Shown here piece by piece: positions 11,961 to 31,100 of a stretch of DNA of 64,000 nt. Made by a program: the position numbers and the translations under genes. The stretch is from Lepisosteus oculatus (Eukaryota > Chordata > Actinopteri > Semionotiformes > Lepisosteidae), in assembly GCF_040954835.1 (NCBI RefSeq), contig NC_090712.1:9371284-9435283 (forward strand). The letters run 5' to 3'. Each line of letters opens with the position of its first letter. The first letter of the stretch is position 1. The notes beneath the pieces are model-generated. The model saw only the letters and a list, made by a program, of their open reading frames with translations. It was not told where the DNA came from and ran no database searches.

Positions 11961-12934
11961 ATAGTTGAGAAGAAGGGGGGGGGGACGGCAGTCGCCTTTT
12001 CAAATGAACGATTAACATTATAGCCGGTCTGTGGGAATCCGTTAGCTTCAATCCAAGACGAGAAGCAGAAGAGAATACTATTAATAACATTATTAATAAT
12101 AGGTTTGTTTATTAATGGACCAGGCAGCTATCGAGGTGATACGTTTTGGATCGCATCCTGTAACTCAAAACCCGTAGCGCTTTCACCACCGAAAGTATCT
12201 TGTGATTGCGCAGACTACCAGCAAAAAAAAAACCCAGCTCATTTACAGGAAATGAACTCAACTGAACTAAATTTCTTATTAAACTGTATTATAGAGAAGT
12301 TGCTTGATTGTTTTTAAAATGTATTTAAAAGTTGCACCCAGTACAGCTATCACCTGTGTCTCCATCTCTCTGCCTATATTGAAATGCAGGCGAGTTGAAA
12401 TTTGTACCAAAAATGTTATTTTTCACAAATTTATATTGTTTTCTCTGTCACAGGGTTTGTATTTTGAACCCTGTCGAGTAAGTTCTGTTGTCTTTGTGGT
12501 TCATCCATTTAGGTAGTTGACATTAAGAACATAATCAGTTATGGGGCTTCACATCTACAAGCCACAAGCCAAAAAGTCAGGAGTAATTCTGAATAAGTAA
12601 TGCTCAATATGCCAACTCATTTACCATCCCTTCCTGCTTTTCATTAAAATGGATCTGACTAAATCTAAAAACTGAAGCATGTGATGTAACCTCAAGGAAG
12701 AGCCAGACTTATTATATGAGAGGTTATTGGCCTCTTAAAATGAGGCAGTGGAAATCCCATGCAGTATTAGGAACAAGGATGCAGGATTTTCAGATGAAGC
12801 TGTTTATTTATGCAAAGTACCAGATCCTAGTGCAAATACATTCAAATCCTGAATGCTCCAAAATACAACAGGCCTAATTTTATATTGATTTTTGTTTAGT
12901 GTTACATTCCTGATAAAAAAAAATCAATCGTACT
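11961..12934. other. Intergenic sequence upstream of UGP2
   Basis: AT-rich, with a G-run near 11973. No gene or clear repeat recognised. Confidence 0.4.
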
Positions 12935-12945
12935 ACATGTATATA

Positions 12946-13215
12946 TAGCCCCGACTAGCTCTGTTGGTAGAGCATGAGACTCATAATCTCGGGGTAGTGG
13001 GTTTGTGTCCCGGGCTGGGCGCAAGGCTCTCTAATAACCCATACTGGGCAGCAGCAGTGTGGGGAGGTGGTATCTGCACGGAATAAATGCCTGGCAAACT
13101 ACTCCCGTATCTTGTAATGAAAACTCTATGGATAGTGATGGTGGAAATGTACACAGGGATAAAAACCTGGCATGAGCTGATACTGACTCTACAGCACTCA
13201 ACCACCACCACCCCA
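12946..13215 (+). mobile_element. tRNA-derived SINE with intact target-site duplication
   Basis: The head (from 12948) resembles an elongator tRNA-Met. It has an A-box-like TAGCTCTGTTGGTAGAGC, an anticodon loop CTCATAATC and a B-box-like GGTTTGTGTCC. A tRNA-unrelated body of about 200 bases follows and ends in a short ACC repeat. An 11-base direct repeat ACATGTATATA flanks the element (12935-12945 and 13216-13226), consistent with target-primed retrotransposition. This makes it one of the younger insertions in the window. It is not a functional tRNA gene because the acceptor and T arms do not pair well. Confidence 0.85.
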
Positions 13216-13226
13216 ACATGTATATA

Positions 13227-16200
13227 GATATATATATAGTAGATGTAAACAGTAGGTGATGTTGATCACTTTAGGATATTCTGTATAATGTAAGTTATAT
13301 AGAATAAGTGTAGGTTAACATTTATTCATATGTTATGAAAAAACATTTTAAAAAAAACTTCTGTTGTGCCTACGTTTCCCTTTTACAATCCTTGTAATTT
13401 TGTGCATACTGGCTGTTCGCTATGCTTGGTAAGTGCAGTTTCATTTTTATTTTGTGTCCTGTTGCAGCAATCTAAATTAAACTTGTATGTGGTTATACTT
13501 GTTGCTGACATTGTTTTCTATTACAGCTCAAGGAATATTTGTTGAGCATTTTGCAAAATTAGGTTATAACTTAAACTTGGAGCAATCTTTCTGTGAGTAT
13601 GAAAAAGATCGATAATCAAAAATCCTTATTTAATGGTGGAACCAATTGATTTTTACATCTTTGAATGGATTCTATATTCCAATACTGTAATCGGATGAAA
13701 ATATAAATGGCCTGATCAGCACACTCTGAGTATGAAAAGTTAATAGTAGAAAATATCAAGAATGTGTTATGATAAAGGGCACTCGCATTTATTTTAATAT
13801 TTATTACCATGTGCACTTCACTTATTCATTTTTTTTCTAAATGTTTTTACTGTTTTAAGTTGGAAGGAACCTGTGGTATACTTTTTGTTACATGAATTGT
13901 CAGCTGTTCAGAAATGTGTACTATTTCTTTTTGTTCAGGAGAGACGTATCCCATTCCTTAACCTACTGAGACTGTTTCTGTACTCTGCATGCGCTTCACT
14001 GGTAATGGCAGAGCAGAAAGGATGCTGGTTAATCAACACAGACCCTGTGTAACTAGCTGCATTGTTCTGCATTTCCCAGTGTGATGTAGATGTGCAATTC
14101 AGAAAGAATGATAGATCACAGTAAAGCCTTAAGAAAAATATGGTAAAGCTTATAGTGGTATAGTAAACTATGATATAGACTCCGAGAAATCATGACAGAA
14201 CAAGTAGTAAGTATAGCCATCTAGAACAGCGCTACTGAGGAAATGCTGCACAATACAAACGTACTGAAGCAGAAAAAATAGAGACTCATATGAATGTTAA
14301 CTGCAGCATTGCACAATATCTTGCAATATGGGACCAATCACAGTTGCTTCAATTGCAGTTACTGGAAGTTGTAAATTGATTGCTGCTGTATTACTGGCTG
14401 CTGCAAAGGCTGGAGTTTATGATCTCGCTGTACTGACACCTAGTGGATACTGGAGCTTCTGGAAATGCCCATTGTCTGCATACCCAAGTCAATTTGGATC
14501 AGTATAAACAAGGCCGTGTTAGACCCTGACAAGAGTCACTAGCGGCTGTTTACTCAAAGGGAAGTACATGGTCAGCTTTTCTGTAAAGGATGTAACTTGA
14601 TACAAAAGTGAAGAGAAAAAAAGTTTATAGCCAGCTATTTAAAGTAGAATATCCTGCACTTGCAGAATAAAGCAGATTCATCGTTTTTGTCTTGAACAGA
14701 GAGCATCTCATTGAAGGAAACCTTATTTAAATCTTCAGAAATATTCTCAAAAGTGAGCTTCTTCAAGATCCATAATGAAATATGAACCAGAGTTTCAGAA
14801 ACATGAAGACGTTTAAACCGAGACCAGGAGGAACTTCTTTACACAGAAGATTGTGAGATTATGAAACAAACCACTTAGCAATGATGTTGAAGCTGATGTT
14901 TCTGACCTGGTGCCCTTACTAAAAACTGTACCTATATACTGTACATAGGGCTGCAGTTGATTGATTAGTATTTTAATTGGAATGATTGAATTTATAGTGA
15001 AACACTATTTTAACAAACAACAATAACGTGTCTTTGCAAATGTACCATCAAACGTGCAAAGAGAGAGAAACAAATGAGTACTTGAACTAATATAAATGGT
15101 TGCTTTTTTCATGTTTCTCATTATGTAGTATATACTGTATACAGCACTTATACAAAAATTCCTACGCAACTGATGTGTGCATGAAATTCTGTTCTAGTCT
15201 TGTGAGGCAACAGAAAAAGACTGTTTTAGTCCTAAACTGGACTAATCGATAAGCATTAGAAATATGGCCTTGACATATAGAGTAGCTGTTCATCAACCAG
15301 GAAAGTCAATAGTTCTAATTCTAGGAGTGACTGAAATATTGACAAGCTTCCTAGTATGCATTATTTGATTTACAAAAACCTGAAATTGAAGAAATGATAT
15401 TGTGAGACATATTTGGTGTAATATTCAGTGTTCAGTGTGTGGTAATTTCTTTGGTGTGAGTGAAGTTTTATTTAATCTCTGACCCAGGGAAAAGTGTGGT
15501 GTGGACAGTTGAGGAGAGAATGCAGGCTCGCGCTGTGCACGTTATTTTGATTCTTTGTCTTCTTCTTGCTTGATCGGCTAGTTTATTTTTTTTGTTTTGC
15601 CAATAAAGTTTGATAATCGGCCAGTGAAAGCTCTGTTGTCCTTCACCTGAATGCCTAAAACATTTTACCGAACCCAGGATTTTACAATATTAACATTATT
15701 AAGTAGTGAGGCCCTAGTAGAATGACCCTGAACAGGACAACATTACTGAAGGTGCTATTTGTCTTGAACCACATAGGTTCCCAAATATAACCTTTATAAA
15801 AAATTGTTGTATTGCAGCTACAGTATGTCAGTTTTAGTTATCCCATTTAGAAAATTCATAACAAATATAATTCTATAACATATGAAATCATGTTTCATTT
15901 ATCTAAAGAGAGTTTATAGGCATTTTAACAACCACAGATTTAGTGCCATTCACAGGAAGTCTTTGTTTTCTGCCTCACTTGCCCTTTCGTCTGAAAAACA
16001 TTTTAAAATTATTTAAATAATTGCAGCTGTGCTGCAATGTTCAGCAGAGTGCTGCACAGTATTTCTGGTCTGTACAAATGTCTATTAAAGATCTGTAGCT
16101 CTGAAACCCTCACACTCTACTGTATATCATATATACACATCAGAGGGAATCTGGGCTTCAAAATATGCGTTTTCACAACGTGCATTCACTTCCACGGGAG

Positions 16201-19004
16201 AGATCAGCAGAAGAAATGTACCCATAAGGTTTTCAATAACCTGCTCCCACAAGTAGTCCCACCAGCTGGTCCCGACTACTTGGTCAGTGAAGATCTCAAG
16301 GCACCTTTTGAAACTGAAGGCTTTCAGTTTGAAGGCAGTGTCCACTCTAGAAAAAGTGGGATGAAAAGAGCTACTGTAAATCATCACAACAATAATACTT
16401 AACAACTCAAAATAAGTATCTCTACACCCATTCCATCCGAATTCCTGGAAGGAATTCAGCACCACCTGTCTTGTTTCACATTATTGTACATGAAGGGAAG
16501 GCTCAGAGGGCTGAATGATCACCGCGTCACTGATGAGATGCTATACAAGTCTGGTCATGTGAGGACAATGGAGTAGTGGATTTCATTAAAAGAGAAGCTT
16601 GAGAAGATGTGTATGCATGCCACACTTGGGAGACAGAAATCTGAAAACACCTCTGTTGTGCTTTGGGTTTTCCACTCCGATAGAGTGGAAGATCTTCCTC
16701 ACAAAATGTCAGAACTTGAAAAAATTATGTTTAATTTGTCAAACATTTTTTTTATTTCTTCCTTTCTTGGTTATGAGGGCTCTTTAAGTAGTTTGCTAAA
16801 CTGTCTCTTATGAAATGAACCTGCAACTTTTCTTGGGTGCCATTGAAAATGTTAAGCTAACAGTCTATTTTTTAATGGGTTTTCTGCACCTTTTTAAATT
16901 TGCCAGCAAATGGAAAAATATAACTTCAAAATCACAGCAATGAATGTGCTGCTTGTGAGTGGGTATTATCTTACTGATAATGCTAAAACACACTTGCTTT
17001 TTTACCATCACTACAGGTGATTGCTCTCTGACTACAATCCTGTTCTTTTCTTCATTAAAGTTTTCCAGATGATTAATAACCAAAGCTTTTCATTGCACAT
17101 GAGCAGTAAACTTCTTGGCAGCCTATGTGCTACAGATAAACATGGAAATAATTAAAACACACTAAAACAATTGAGCACCGAGCTCTGTTAATGAAGCAAA
17201 GATAATCTCAGTGCGGATCTGGGAACTTTAAAGTCTGTCTAACGCGGTGTGAAGTGGTGTGTGTAGAATTAACAATTATCACAATAACTATAATAATGCA
17301 TTCTCATTTAAAGAATCCTTTCACACCATTTGATATTTTTCTAAAAGATTTGGTTAAAGCCATTCTGTGTGCACTGAGCTTTTATTTTACTTCTGAATCA
17401 ACAAGTCAGTTCGGTATGATTTCCTCTGAGAGCAACATAAAGTCCCAGAACTCAGGTATTGCAGGCTTCTCTGTCTTGTTGTCTGTACTCCCAGTGATAC
17501 ACAAGTTATCATGCAGACCACAATATTCCTGCTCACACATTCTTTTGTGCAGGAACTCTGAAAGAATGCATTGCTCAACTTACAGCAATCTGCAATTTCC
17601 AGTTGGCTGTCGGAAGTCTGCAACTGCTGTTTTTGTAAAAGGAAGAGGAACAACCGTTTTGTTCGATTCCCAAATCTGTGTTTAACAGGAAGAGAAAAAT
17701 ACAGATACAGCACATTGTCTAGACCAAGGTCAAGTGAAAAATAATGTACAAAATACAACATTGGCCATATGATGTGGGGCTCCAGAAGGGAAAAGGATAG
17801 GTTAAAACCTATTAACCAATTTTCCAAGTCCTTCATTAAAAATGCCTAAAGTTCATAATGCCCTGTTGAAATGCTAGTTTCTTTTATTTCAATACCTAAT
17901 GCCCCATTGTGTTGCTATAAAGTATATTTACCAGTTACATCTGCATCCTTCAAACAATATAGAAGTTACATGAAGGCCACTTTCAATTGGACTGTTAAAT
18001 TTTATGTGATGCTGTGGTTAAGCTTTAACATCACCTGCATCTGCCTGAAAAAAAGTAATGCATACTTCTGTTCTTGTCAGGATTTCCCATTAAGTATCTT
18101 TCTGCATTATTCCAGATTTCTCTGAAATGGAACTCTACATAGGGTTAAAAAAAGACTTTTTTTGGCATTTCTAGATTTAGAAAATATGCCATCTTGTTTA
18201 CCTTATGGGAAACTCACTCCATTATGTGGCAGAAGATATGATCACTGTAGTCACATTTTCTCAAGTTATGTTCTCACCTTAACAAGTACCTGTCCAGACA
18301 CGCAAAGCATAAGCTTAAAATATTAACGAATATCCATTGTAGTCACATTAATCCACAGTTAACTACTGCCCTCCTGTGGCAGCTCCACTTCACTGTAATT
18401 GAGAAGAAGTTTTTTCAGAATGATTGTGAAATTATGTTCTCGGCCGGCCACAAAAGTGGAAGGCACTGCTTTATGAGACCTAAAACCGATATCTTCCCCT
18501 CATAGAGGCGTTAACAAAAATGCCAAAAAGTACAGTGGGGATTGTGATTCTTCACATATTTTCAGTTGTTTTTACAACCTACCTCTTCAAAATGCAATTA
18601 GCAGCTAATGATTGTTCACTTGGTCCCCATTTATTAAATTTGTTCATTGCTGTCCAAGTACAACATTGACAGTACATTTCTGCTATGTTGCACAAATAGT
18701 ATAGATTTTGCAACTGGAAAAAATAAATGCACAATATATACAGTAGATCTCCACAATCTACAGGACTAGAATGCAGATTAGGGATCATCTAAACTCCTTT
18801 AGAAGTTGAGTTAGACTGATGTTCAGTGAAAAGCAGTTAATTTTGCAATTTAAGGGTTTTAGCATTTATAAACTAGAAAACTGAATCCGATAACAGCAAA
18901 GTTAAAGGGATTGTCTGCAAACAGTACATATAATAGGCAGAACGTGCAAGAAGTCAACCGAGGGGAAAAAAGTACATCCTCAGCATGGGAAGAATTCTAT
19001 AAAC
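13227..19004. other. Intergenic DNA between UGP2 and MDH1
   Basis: About 5.8 kb, AT-rich, with at least one degraded LINE-like segment (14815-14935) and possibly another near 16200-16330. No intact gene was recognised. ORFs of up to about 150 codons near 17254-17836 overlap on opposite strands and look accidental. Confidence 0.5.
14815..14935 (+). mobile_element. LINE relic (C-terminal reverse-transcriptase-region remnant)
   Basis: Translation of the plus strand gives RRNFFTQKIVRL, a stop codon, then NKPLSNDVEADV. This resembles the 'RRxFFTQRVVxxWNxLP' tail that follows the reverse transcriptase in several vertebrate and fish non-LTR elements. The Trp codon has become a TGA stop. Family not determined; the match is from memory of the motif. 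Confidence 0.45.
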
Positions 19005-19027
19005 AATTCCAGACACTTTACATGGTT

Positions 19028-19033
19028 TTTATT
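19028..19033 (-). terminator. MDH1: MDH1 polyadenylation signal AATAAA
   Basis: TTTATT on the plus strand reads AATAAA on the minus strand, about 170 bases after the MDH1 stop. This gives a compact 3' untranslated region of roughly 190 bases. A second AATAAA at about 18629-18634 could serve a longer transcript. Confidence 0.65.
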
Positions 19034-19141
19034 GTGGTATTTTTATATCACCGATACAAGGACAAGTGCGTTACAATGACATCCCCAGTTTCTTCCGGCA
19101 AGGCCCGTTAAAGCTGCACAAATGACACCGAGCTGCTGGAG

Positions 19142-19204
19142 TTACAGACGAGAGGGAAGGTTCTGGGTTTCTAAGTGCTGCGTTGCTGCTGGGTCCTGCC
19201 CTAG

Positions 19205-19207
<3 letters not shown>
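19142..19207 (-). other. MDH1: MDH1 stop-codon readthrough motif and peroxisomal extension
   Basis: The MDH1 stop is TGA followed directly by CTAG, which is the high-readthrough motif UGA CUA G described for mammalian MDH1 and LDHB. The frame continues for 20 sense codons (19145-19204) to TAA and ends NLPSRL. Ser-Arg-Leu is a canonical C-terminal peroxisomal targeting signal (PTS1). Mammalian MDH1x, made by readthrough, ends Cys-Arg-Leu. Readthrough at low frequency would give a peroxisomal isoform of 354 residues. The motif and ORF are seen directly; the readthrough itself is inferred from the family. Confidence 0.85.
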
Positions 19208-25467
<6,260 letters not shown>

Positions 25468-25499
25468 TTCGATGACTCTTGATCTGCTAGACACCAACT

Positions 25500-26060
25500 C
25501 TCTCACCTAACTGAACAGAGTGAGGGTGACCTCTATTTCAGACAGCAACTGATCACGGGGGCCCAACGAGTTGTTAATGCGCATGTGCCGCTGACCCCAG
25601 TGTATTCTGGGACTTGTAGTGTTGACTCCGGCAAAGATTTTTTATTTTGCTCCGAAATCGAAATTTGGGAAATACATTGTCCAGTATGCCCTGCTCCCTT
25701 CCATTTTTAGAATCGCCTGCCAGTATTTCATTGGGGGAAAAGGTGATTAATATGAATGTGGAGCTCGGCTTTCTTCCTGATGTAAGCACGATTTTCCAAA
25801 TGTATAAAAAACAGCGGCATTTTTTTGGACTTCCTCTGCATGAAAACACTTTTCTACCTACAGTATATATGTTATCTTTTTTTTAAAAAAAGTGATTATC
25901 CGCTCAAAGCGTTTAACGCAATTTCTACACGTGTGCACGGGCATGTTCAGATCTAAAATTCGGAATCAGGAGATGATGGAGGAATGTTTACACCTCCGTT
26001 ACTACGGATGATTAATATTGCTTAAAACTTCAGTTGCCCTCCCGGGAGGAACGACTTGTC
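25500..26060. promoter_or_regulatory. Divergent MDH1/WDPCP intergenic promoter
   Basis: About 0.5 kb separates the probable 5' ends of MDH1 (minus) and WDPCP (plus). The same head-to-head arrangement is known for the human pair. The middle is AT-rich, and both edges are CpG-rich with promoter motifs. Confidence 0.6.
25570..25625 (-). promoter_or_regulatory. MDH1: MDH1 promoter elements: NRF1-like and ZNF143-like sites
   Basis: TGCGCATGTGC at 25578-25588 differs by one base from the NRF1 palindrome. On the minus strand, ACTACAAGTCCCAGAATA (25603-25620) matches the ZNF143/SBS promoter motif ACTACAATTCCCAGCATGC. Both lie about 110-155 bases upstream of the start codon. NRF1 control fits an energy-metabolism gene. 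Confidence 0.6.
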
Positions 26061-26394
26061 TGACCCGGAAGGTAATGGCGGTCGCACGCTGGGCCGAGGG
26101 AGTCTGAGAGTCGAGGAAGCTTCCCTGGTTGCCTGGACACGGAGAGCAAGACCTGCCAGCCGCTTCAGGAAGCGTTCGTGCGGCGATGACGGCGTACCGG
26201 TGCTCAATCTAAGAAGTAGCTGTAAAATAAACAACAGTCTTCTGTACATCACATGTACAAGAATCTTTTGAAAAAGAAACAAAAGGGTAAAAAATTACAC
26301 CTTCTCTTTGACACAGAGACCAGTAAACCGTTTTTTGCTCCTCCGTCTGAATGCAAGCTGCAGAGATTGCACATCAGATCTCGGAACACAGCAG
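26060..26394 (+). other. WDPCP: Probable WDPCP 5' non-coding exon 1
   Basis: A CpG-rich block opens with an ETS-type CCGGAAG (26065-26071) overlapping the approach to a YY1-type AATGGCGG (26074-26081), typical of housekeeping transcript starts. It closes with a good donor, CAG/GTAGGT at 26394/26395. The WDPCP start codon lies in a downstream exon with its own acceptor, so a 5' untranslated exon is required, and this is the best candidate. The exact start is not visible. An ATG at 26253 opens a 47-codon frame that runs to the donor. Confidence 0.5.
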
Positions 26395-27834
26395 GTAGGT
26401 TGAAACTGGAAGTTTAAAATGGCATTTCTTAAGTGCTTGTCAAATACGCCAGTGGTTTCAAAATACCTGATGTCTTCTGCTTAAAGATTTAACGTGAGTA
26501 TAGATTCATGATTATTCACTGTGCATGCATGTTTGAATGAGCCCGTTTGATTTAACAATGCCAAACTATAAATGTGTAGAGTTAGTCCGACAGGCTGTGG
26601 GATTAATACTTTCCAGCTTCTGAAATAATGGGAATTGTGCTACATTTCGTGATTTCAGGTTTAGAATTCGATTGCTATTTCTTCCTATCGCTTACTGTTC
26701 TGCAATTGCAAGTGATGTTCATTAAAATAGATGTTATTAAAATGTAGTTTTATATTTTATTCTCAGAATGTATGAGACTCTCTAATAGAAATCTGAGTGA
26801 TTCTTAATTATCAACCTGACCTTGGTTAGTTTAGAAGCTTCAAATGTCTAAAATACTTTTGTATTAAACATAACTGTGCAGTTCATGAGCTCCACCGAAA
26901 CGACAGTTCTACTGGTAGTACTGAGTAGATACAATACCTTTGGATAGACAGTTTCAGTATAATTTACCCGTTGTTTTTTCAAATTATGTTAATACCATAT
27001 CTGCCTTTCACTTTTTAAAATACTCCCTTCTTTTTAAAATCTACCTACAATGTGCAACTGGACCACGGTCATTTACCTACAAGTTAAAATAACGTCATTG
27101 GATTATTGAAGAATTGATCTTCTTGCTAAGACAGAACGAATACGCTCAGACACTCTAGTGTACATTTAACAAATGGAAAAAAAGAAAATTGTTCTTTGAA
27201 AAAAGTTTTTAGAAATGACCTTTCACTGACGGGTGAAAAAAAGTGAAAAGTGCTGTATAAGATCATTATTTCAGAAGAATCCAAGTACAGTAGATCATTG
27301 TTCCTCCAACGCTAAGACATTTTTGTTGTAGTTCTGATGTTTATTTTTCAATTCAGTTTGCGTTACTGGACTAAACCTTCAGATCCTGGAGCAAGTGTTA
27401 CTGCACTGAAACGAATAGGAAAGAAAACAATTGGAAACAATTAAAGTAACCAATGTACAAAACAATTGGAATAATCTAATATAATAAATTAAATAGCAAC
27501 TAATATTGATTAAATGTGTGGATCAGTGCCTGAACATAAGGTTGTCACAGAAGGCTATATACTGATCCACCTCCTCAATGAACCCTTATCTTTGTAGAGA
27601 ATACATAGAATTTATGTGTTTTTTTTTGGTTGGTCCGGTGGAGATCACTTCTAGCTACAAATTACGTTTTGTTTGACCTAAATGTTTGCTTGCAATGTAG
27701 TGGTATTTCTGTAGATTTTACTTATTCACTTTCCTTAGCAAACATGTTTCCCTAGCATCTTGAAAACATTTTGAAATGTGAGTTTTTTTTAAGAGTTCTT
27801 GGAAATAATAGTGGGTGTTTTTTATTACACCCAC

Positions 27835-28110
27835 TATTGAGCAACATGGTGATAAGCTGCTTCATAGCTCTTGGGTGCTGGGTTCAATTCTGGCCTGCAG
27901 CACCTTCTGTGAGGAATGTGCATGTTCTCCTCTGGACATGTAGTTTTTCACTGGGTGCTCTGGTTTCCTTCCACAGTCCAGAAACATGTTGTGTATGTGT
28001 CTCTGAGGATGTGCCCTGTGATTGACTGGCATCCTGTCCAGGGTGAATCCTGCCTTGAGCCCGTGGTCTGCAGGGCTGGTCTGTGGCTCCCCTCGGCCCT
28101 GTGTTGACAA
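27835..28110 (-). repeat. Interspersed fish-type repeat, reverse orientation
   Basis: The phrases 'gtgcatgttctcc', 'gctctggtttccttccacagtccagaaacatg', 'gattgactggcatcctgtccagggtgaatcctgcc' are the reverse complement of the family at 995-1175. This is the longest and best preserved of the three copies. Confidence 0.7.
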
Positions 28111-31100
28111 AGCTCTTATTGGAAATGGATGTATCAACGATGAGTGTGATTCGTGTGAGTTGAATGTTTGCTGTCAGGAGAGATGCTGTAACAATGGGAA
28201 GAAGAAGTGCATTAACCTACGATTGTGAGATCGTTGTCATTCTGGTTTGACACAGAAAATTGCAGTTCCCTGGCCAGGTGCTTAGTCCTTTCAGAGCAGG
28301 AGTGTCAGAGGCTTTCCATTCAGGGGGTAGTGTTAGGTGATCTGACTTATGAATATTTCATGGTCTAATTACAGGGTCATTACATCAGTTGAACAAAGCT
28401 GGCCCAGATTTTATTACATCTCATTGACTTTGGAAACCATTATGCTTTGACAGACATTTCCAAGTGCCTATTAAGGGTTCTGTAGTGTTATTTATTTAAT
28501 AAATAGGTCATTTTAACAGGTTTGGATTTTTTTTTAAGTAGGTGTGGTATTATTTTACTACTTTGTTTTCTTGCAGGCAGAAACATAGTTCTATTTTGTT
28601 TTTGGGTTGTCTTCTGTTCTGTTGGATCTGTTTCCAGGGGTATCTTTTCAGGGCTGTTAAGAGCGTTAACAAACAGATGAGAGGATCGGTGGTGGCTGGA
28701 AAAAAGATTGTCCTTTAGTCTTCCAGCTTCCAGCTCCATGCCTCGCTGCTGCCTCATTTGAATGTTTGTGTTTGGTTCACACAAATCTTTAGTACTTCAA
28801 TCAGGAATGAAGCACAGTGTTACGTTTAATTGAACCATTTTATGGGTGTGTTGCCAAAACCTCTCTCCTGCAGCATTACAGGCTTGCTGAGATAATTTTT
28901 GTTCATAGTTATTAAGTATGAATGGAGCGAGGGAGGTTTTAACAAGTCGTGGTTTGGAGAGCTTTCAAACCTTCAGAAACTGACACCGACGTTCTGCTGT
29001 ACAGTTAATCAAAAGCGTGTTATCCTGTAATGTCTTAAATTCAGAAGTCTAGTAACAAGAACAAATAGGAGATGGTGCACCTCAAGAAAATAATCTTGAG
29101 GCAATAAAACTATGCAATGGGGCCGTAATCACCTAACATTCTGTACTCTTCGTAAAAGACATTTCATACAGGGGTATTGCATTTATTAAAACTAGGTTTC
29201 TTTTCTTAATCTATGTGCCCATACTTGCAGACCTATCACGCTGTCTTGGCAGTGTTAACTGAGCAATGTTTGAAATTCCTTAGTATGAAGCTGATCCACA
29301 TGTGCTCTCTTACTGTATGTTAGTCTCCTAGAGTTCTTAGTCTAAACAAGCTGTGTCTTGTAATATAAAATACACCCCCCCCCCCCTTTTCTGTCTTGTG
29401 AATAAACTCACTGTAATACTTAACAATACAGGCTTATCTGTATTAGTTAATAATAGCGATGATCAGCTTTATGTTTGTTTTTGTTATGGATTGGTTTTGG
29501 TTCTGCAAATGCTATTTATATTAAAGCTAAATAAGATTTGCTACTTAAAATGAGCAAACGTACATCTTAAAGGTATAGGAATGCAATTACTACAATAAGC
29601 TTAGCATTCTTAAATATTGTCTTCTTACTATTTACTATTTACCTTCTTACTATGTGCCACTTTCCTTGATGCATTAAACAAAAAAAAAACTCTGGACTCT
29701 TAGTTCAGACATTCAGAACAATTGTCAGTTTTCAGAAACATGTTTTTAAATGCACCTGAAGTGCCGGGTGAAGCTTTGGCACCAAAGAAACCAAATGACA
29801 AGTCTATTTACTGTAGGTTATTAAGCACTGAGTTAAAATGAAATCCAACAGACTCTTCTGATAGAAATCTGCAAATGGACTTTTGGATGGATTTGCTTAT
29901 GAAAAGGCTTTAAATCCTTCTCTTTGTGGACAGATTGCATGTTGGTTGTGTTGTTGCCTTAAGCAGCACAAACACACCAGGGAGATATACTGTACTGTAT
30001 TCTGTGTAACACCAGAATATTTAAACGTTGCTCATTCTAAACCTGATGTTTAATTAACTTAATTCAAGATGCATCTCTGCTCACACGATGACCTATAGCC
30101 TACTTCTTTCAGGGAGTCTTCACTGTGAAAGAGCTTTCACCTAGAAGATTGTACACAACAGTTTACATCCTTCTTCCATGGATCTATAATATGAGATAAA
30201 CTAGTGATAGCTGATACCTGAAAGGAGGTATTTCCTAGTTAAGTGCTAATGTTTTCCCAGCATCTTAAGGATTTTTGCAGTTGCATGTTGTAGAATCTTC
30301 AGATCACTCCAGGTGAATCACAGTCGCGAATGTTTCGTGTTTATTTGCATCTCTTTGTCTTAGTAAAGGACATACAGTCTGAATTGAGTGGTGATTGCAA
30401 AGGGAATTGTAAAGTCACATTTATTGAAAACGTCATCATAACTCCAAAATAAGGCCATACATTGGTCTTAAGTGTAAATTCTGACATGTCTAGTGTGAGA
30501 AACGTGAAGGTTTTAGGAAGGTCCTGTAATTGGAGTAATGAGGTTTGAACACTAGAGGGAGGCATTTTATTTGTAATCTTTTCACTTAAGGAGCCTTCAT
30601 TTTCTATGAGAAATGTCATTTTTCCTGGTGCTTACGTTAAAAAAGTGCACTAGAATTAAACCACATCTGAGAAGGCCCTCATTTATACACACAACCTTTT
30701 TGTATGAAAGCAATAGATAACCATATAAAGAATATATAGAACCTGGCCTGTCTTTTTTAATGGAAAGTTTATTTTAACACTACTGTCCTTTACTGGAACC
30801 TAGATAGCATCTACATTGGCACACAAGCAGTTACACTGGAGTTAGAATGGTTGTAATGTATAAATTGTAATAATTCCTGGAACCAAGGAATTAAATTATT
30901 ATTATGAATGAGAGATTATCTTGTAATGATCATGAAATCCATTTGTTCTTTACTTCTATCAAGTGCAGGGCTAGAAAAATGTGAACACCCTGCCCTAAAG
31001 GTCTGTGGTCAATTACTGTAACCAGTACTGGCAAGAATATGCATTACAGTTACAGTTTCTTTGCATTTCAGTGGTTGGCAGCTGATCTGGAATTGTTATC

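Noticed and set aside
12948..13020. tRNA-Met gene
   Set aside because: The head looks like tRNA-Met, but the stems are broken, a SINE body follows and target duplications flank the whole unit.
17254..17836. 143- and 149-codon ORFs on opposite strands
   Set aside because: Mutually overlapping, low-complexity composition, no family resemblance.
26056..26271. Alternative 71-codon frame in the candidate WDPCP first exon
   Set aside because: Depends on a non-ATG start and ends before the donor; no support as coding.
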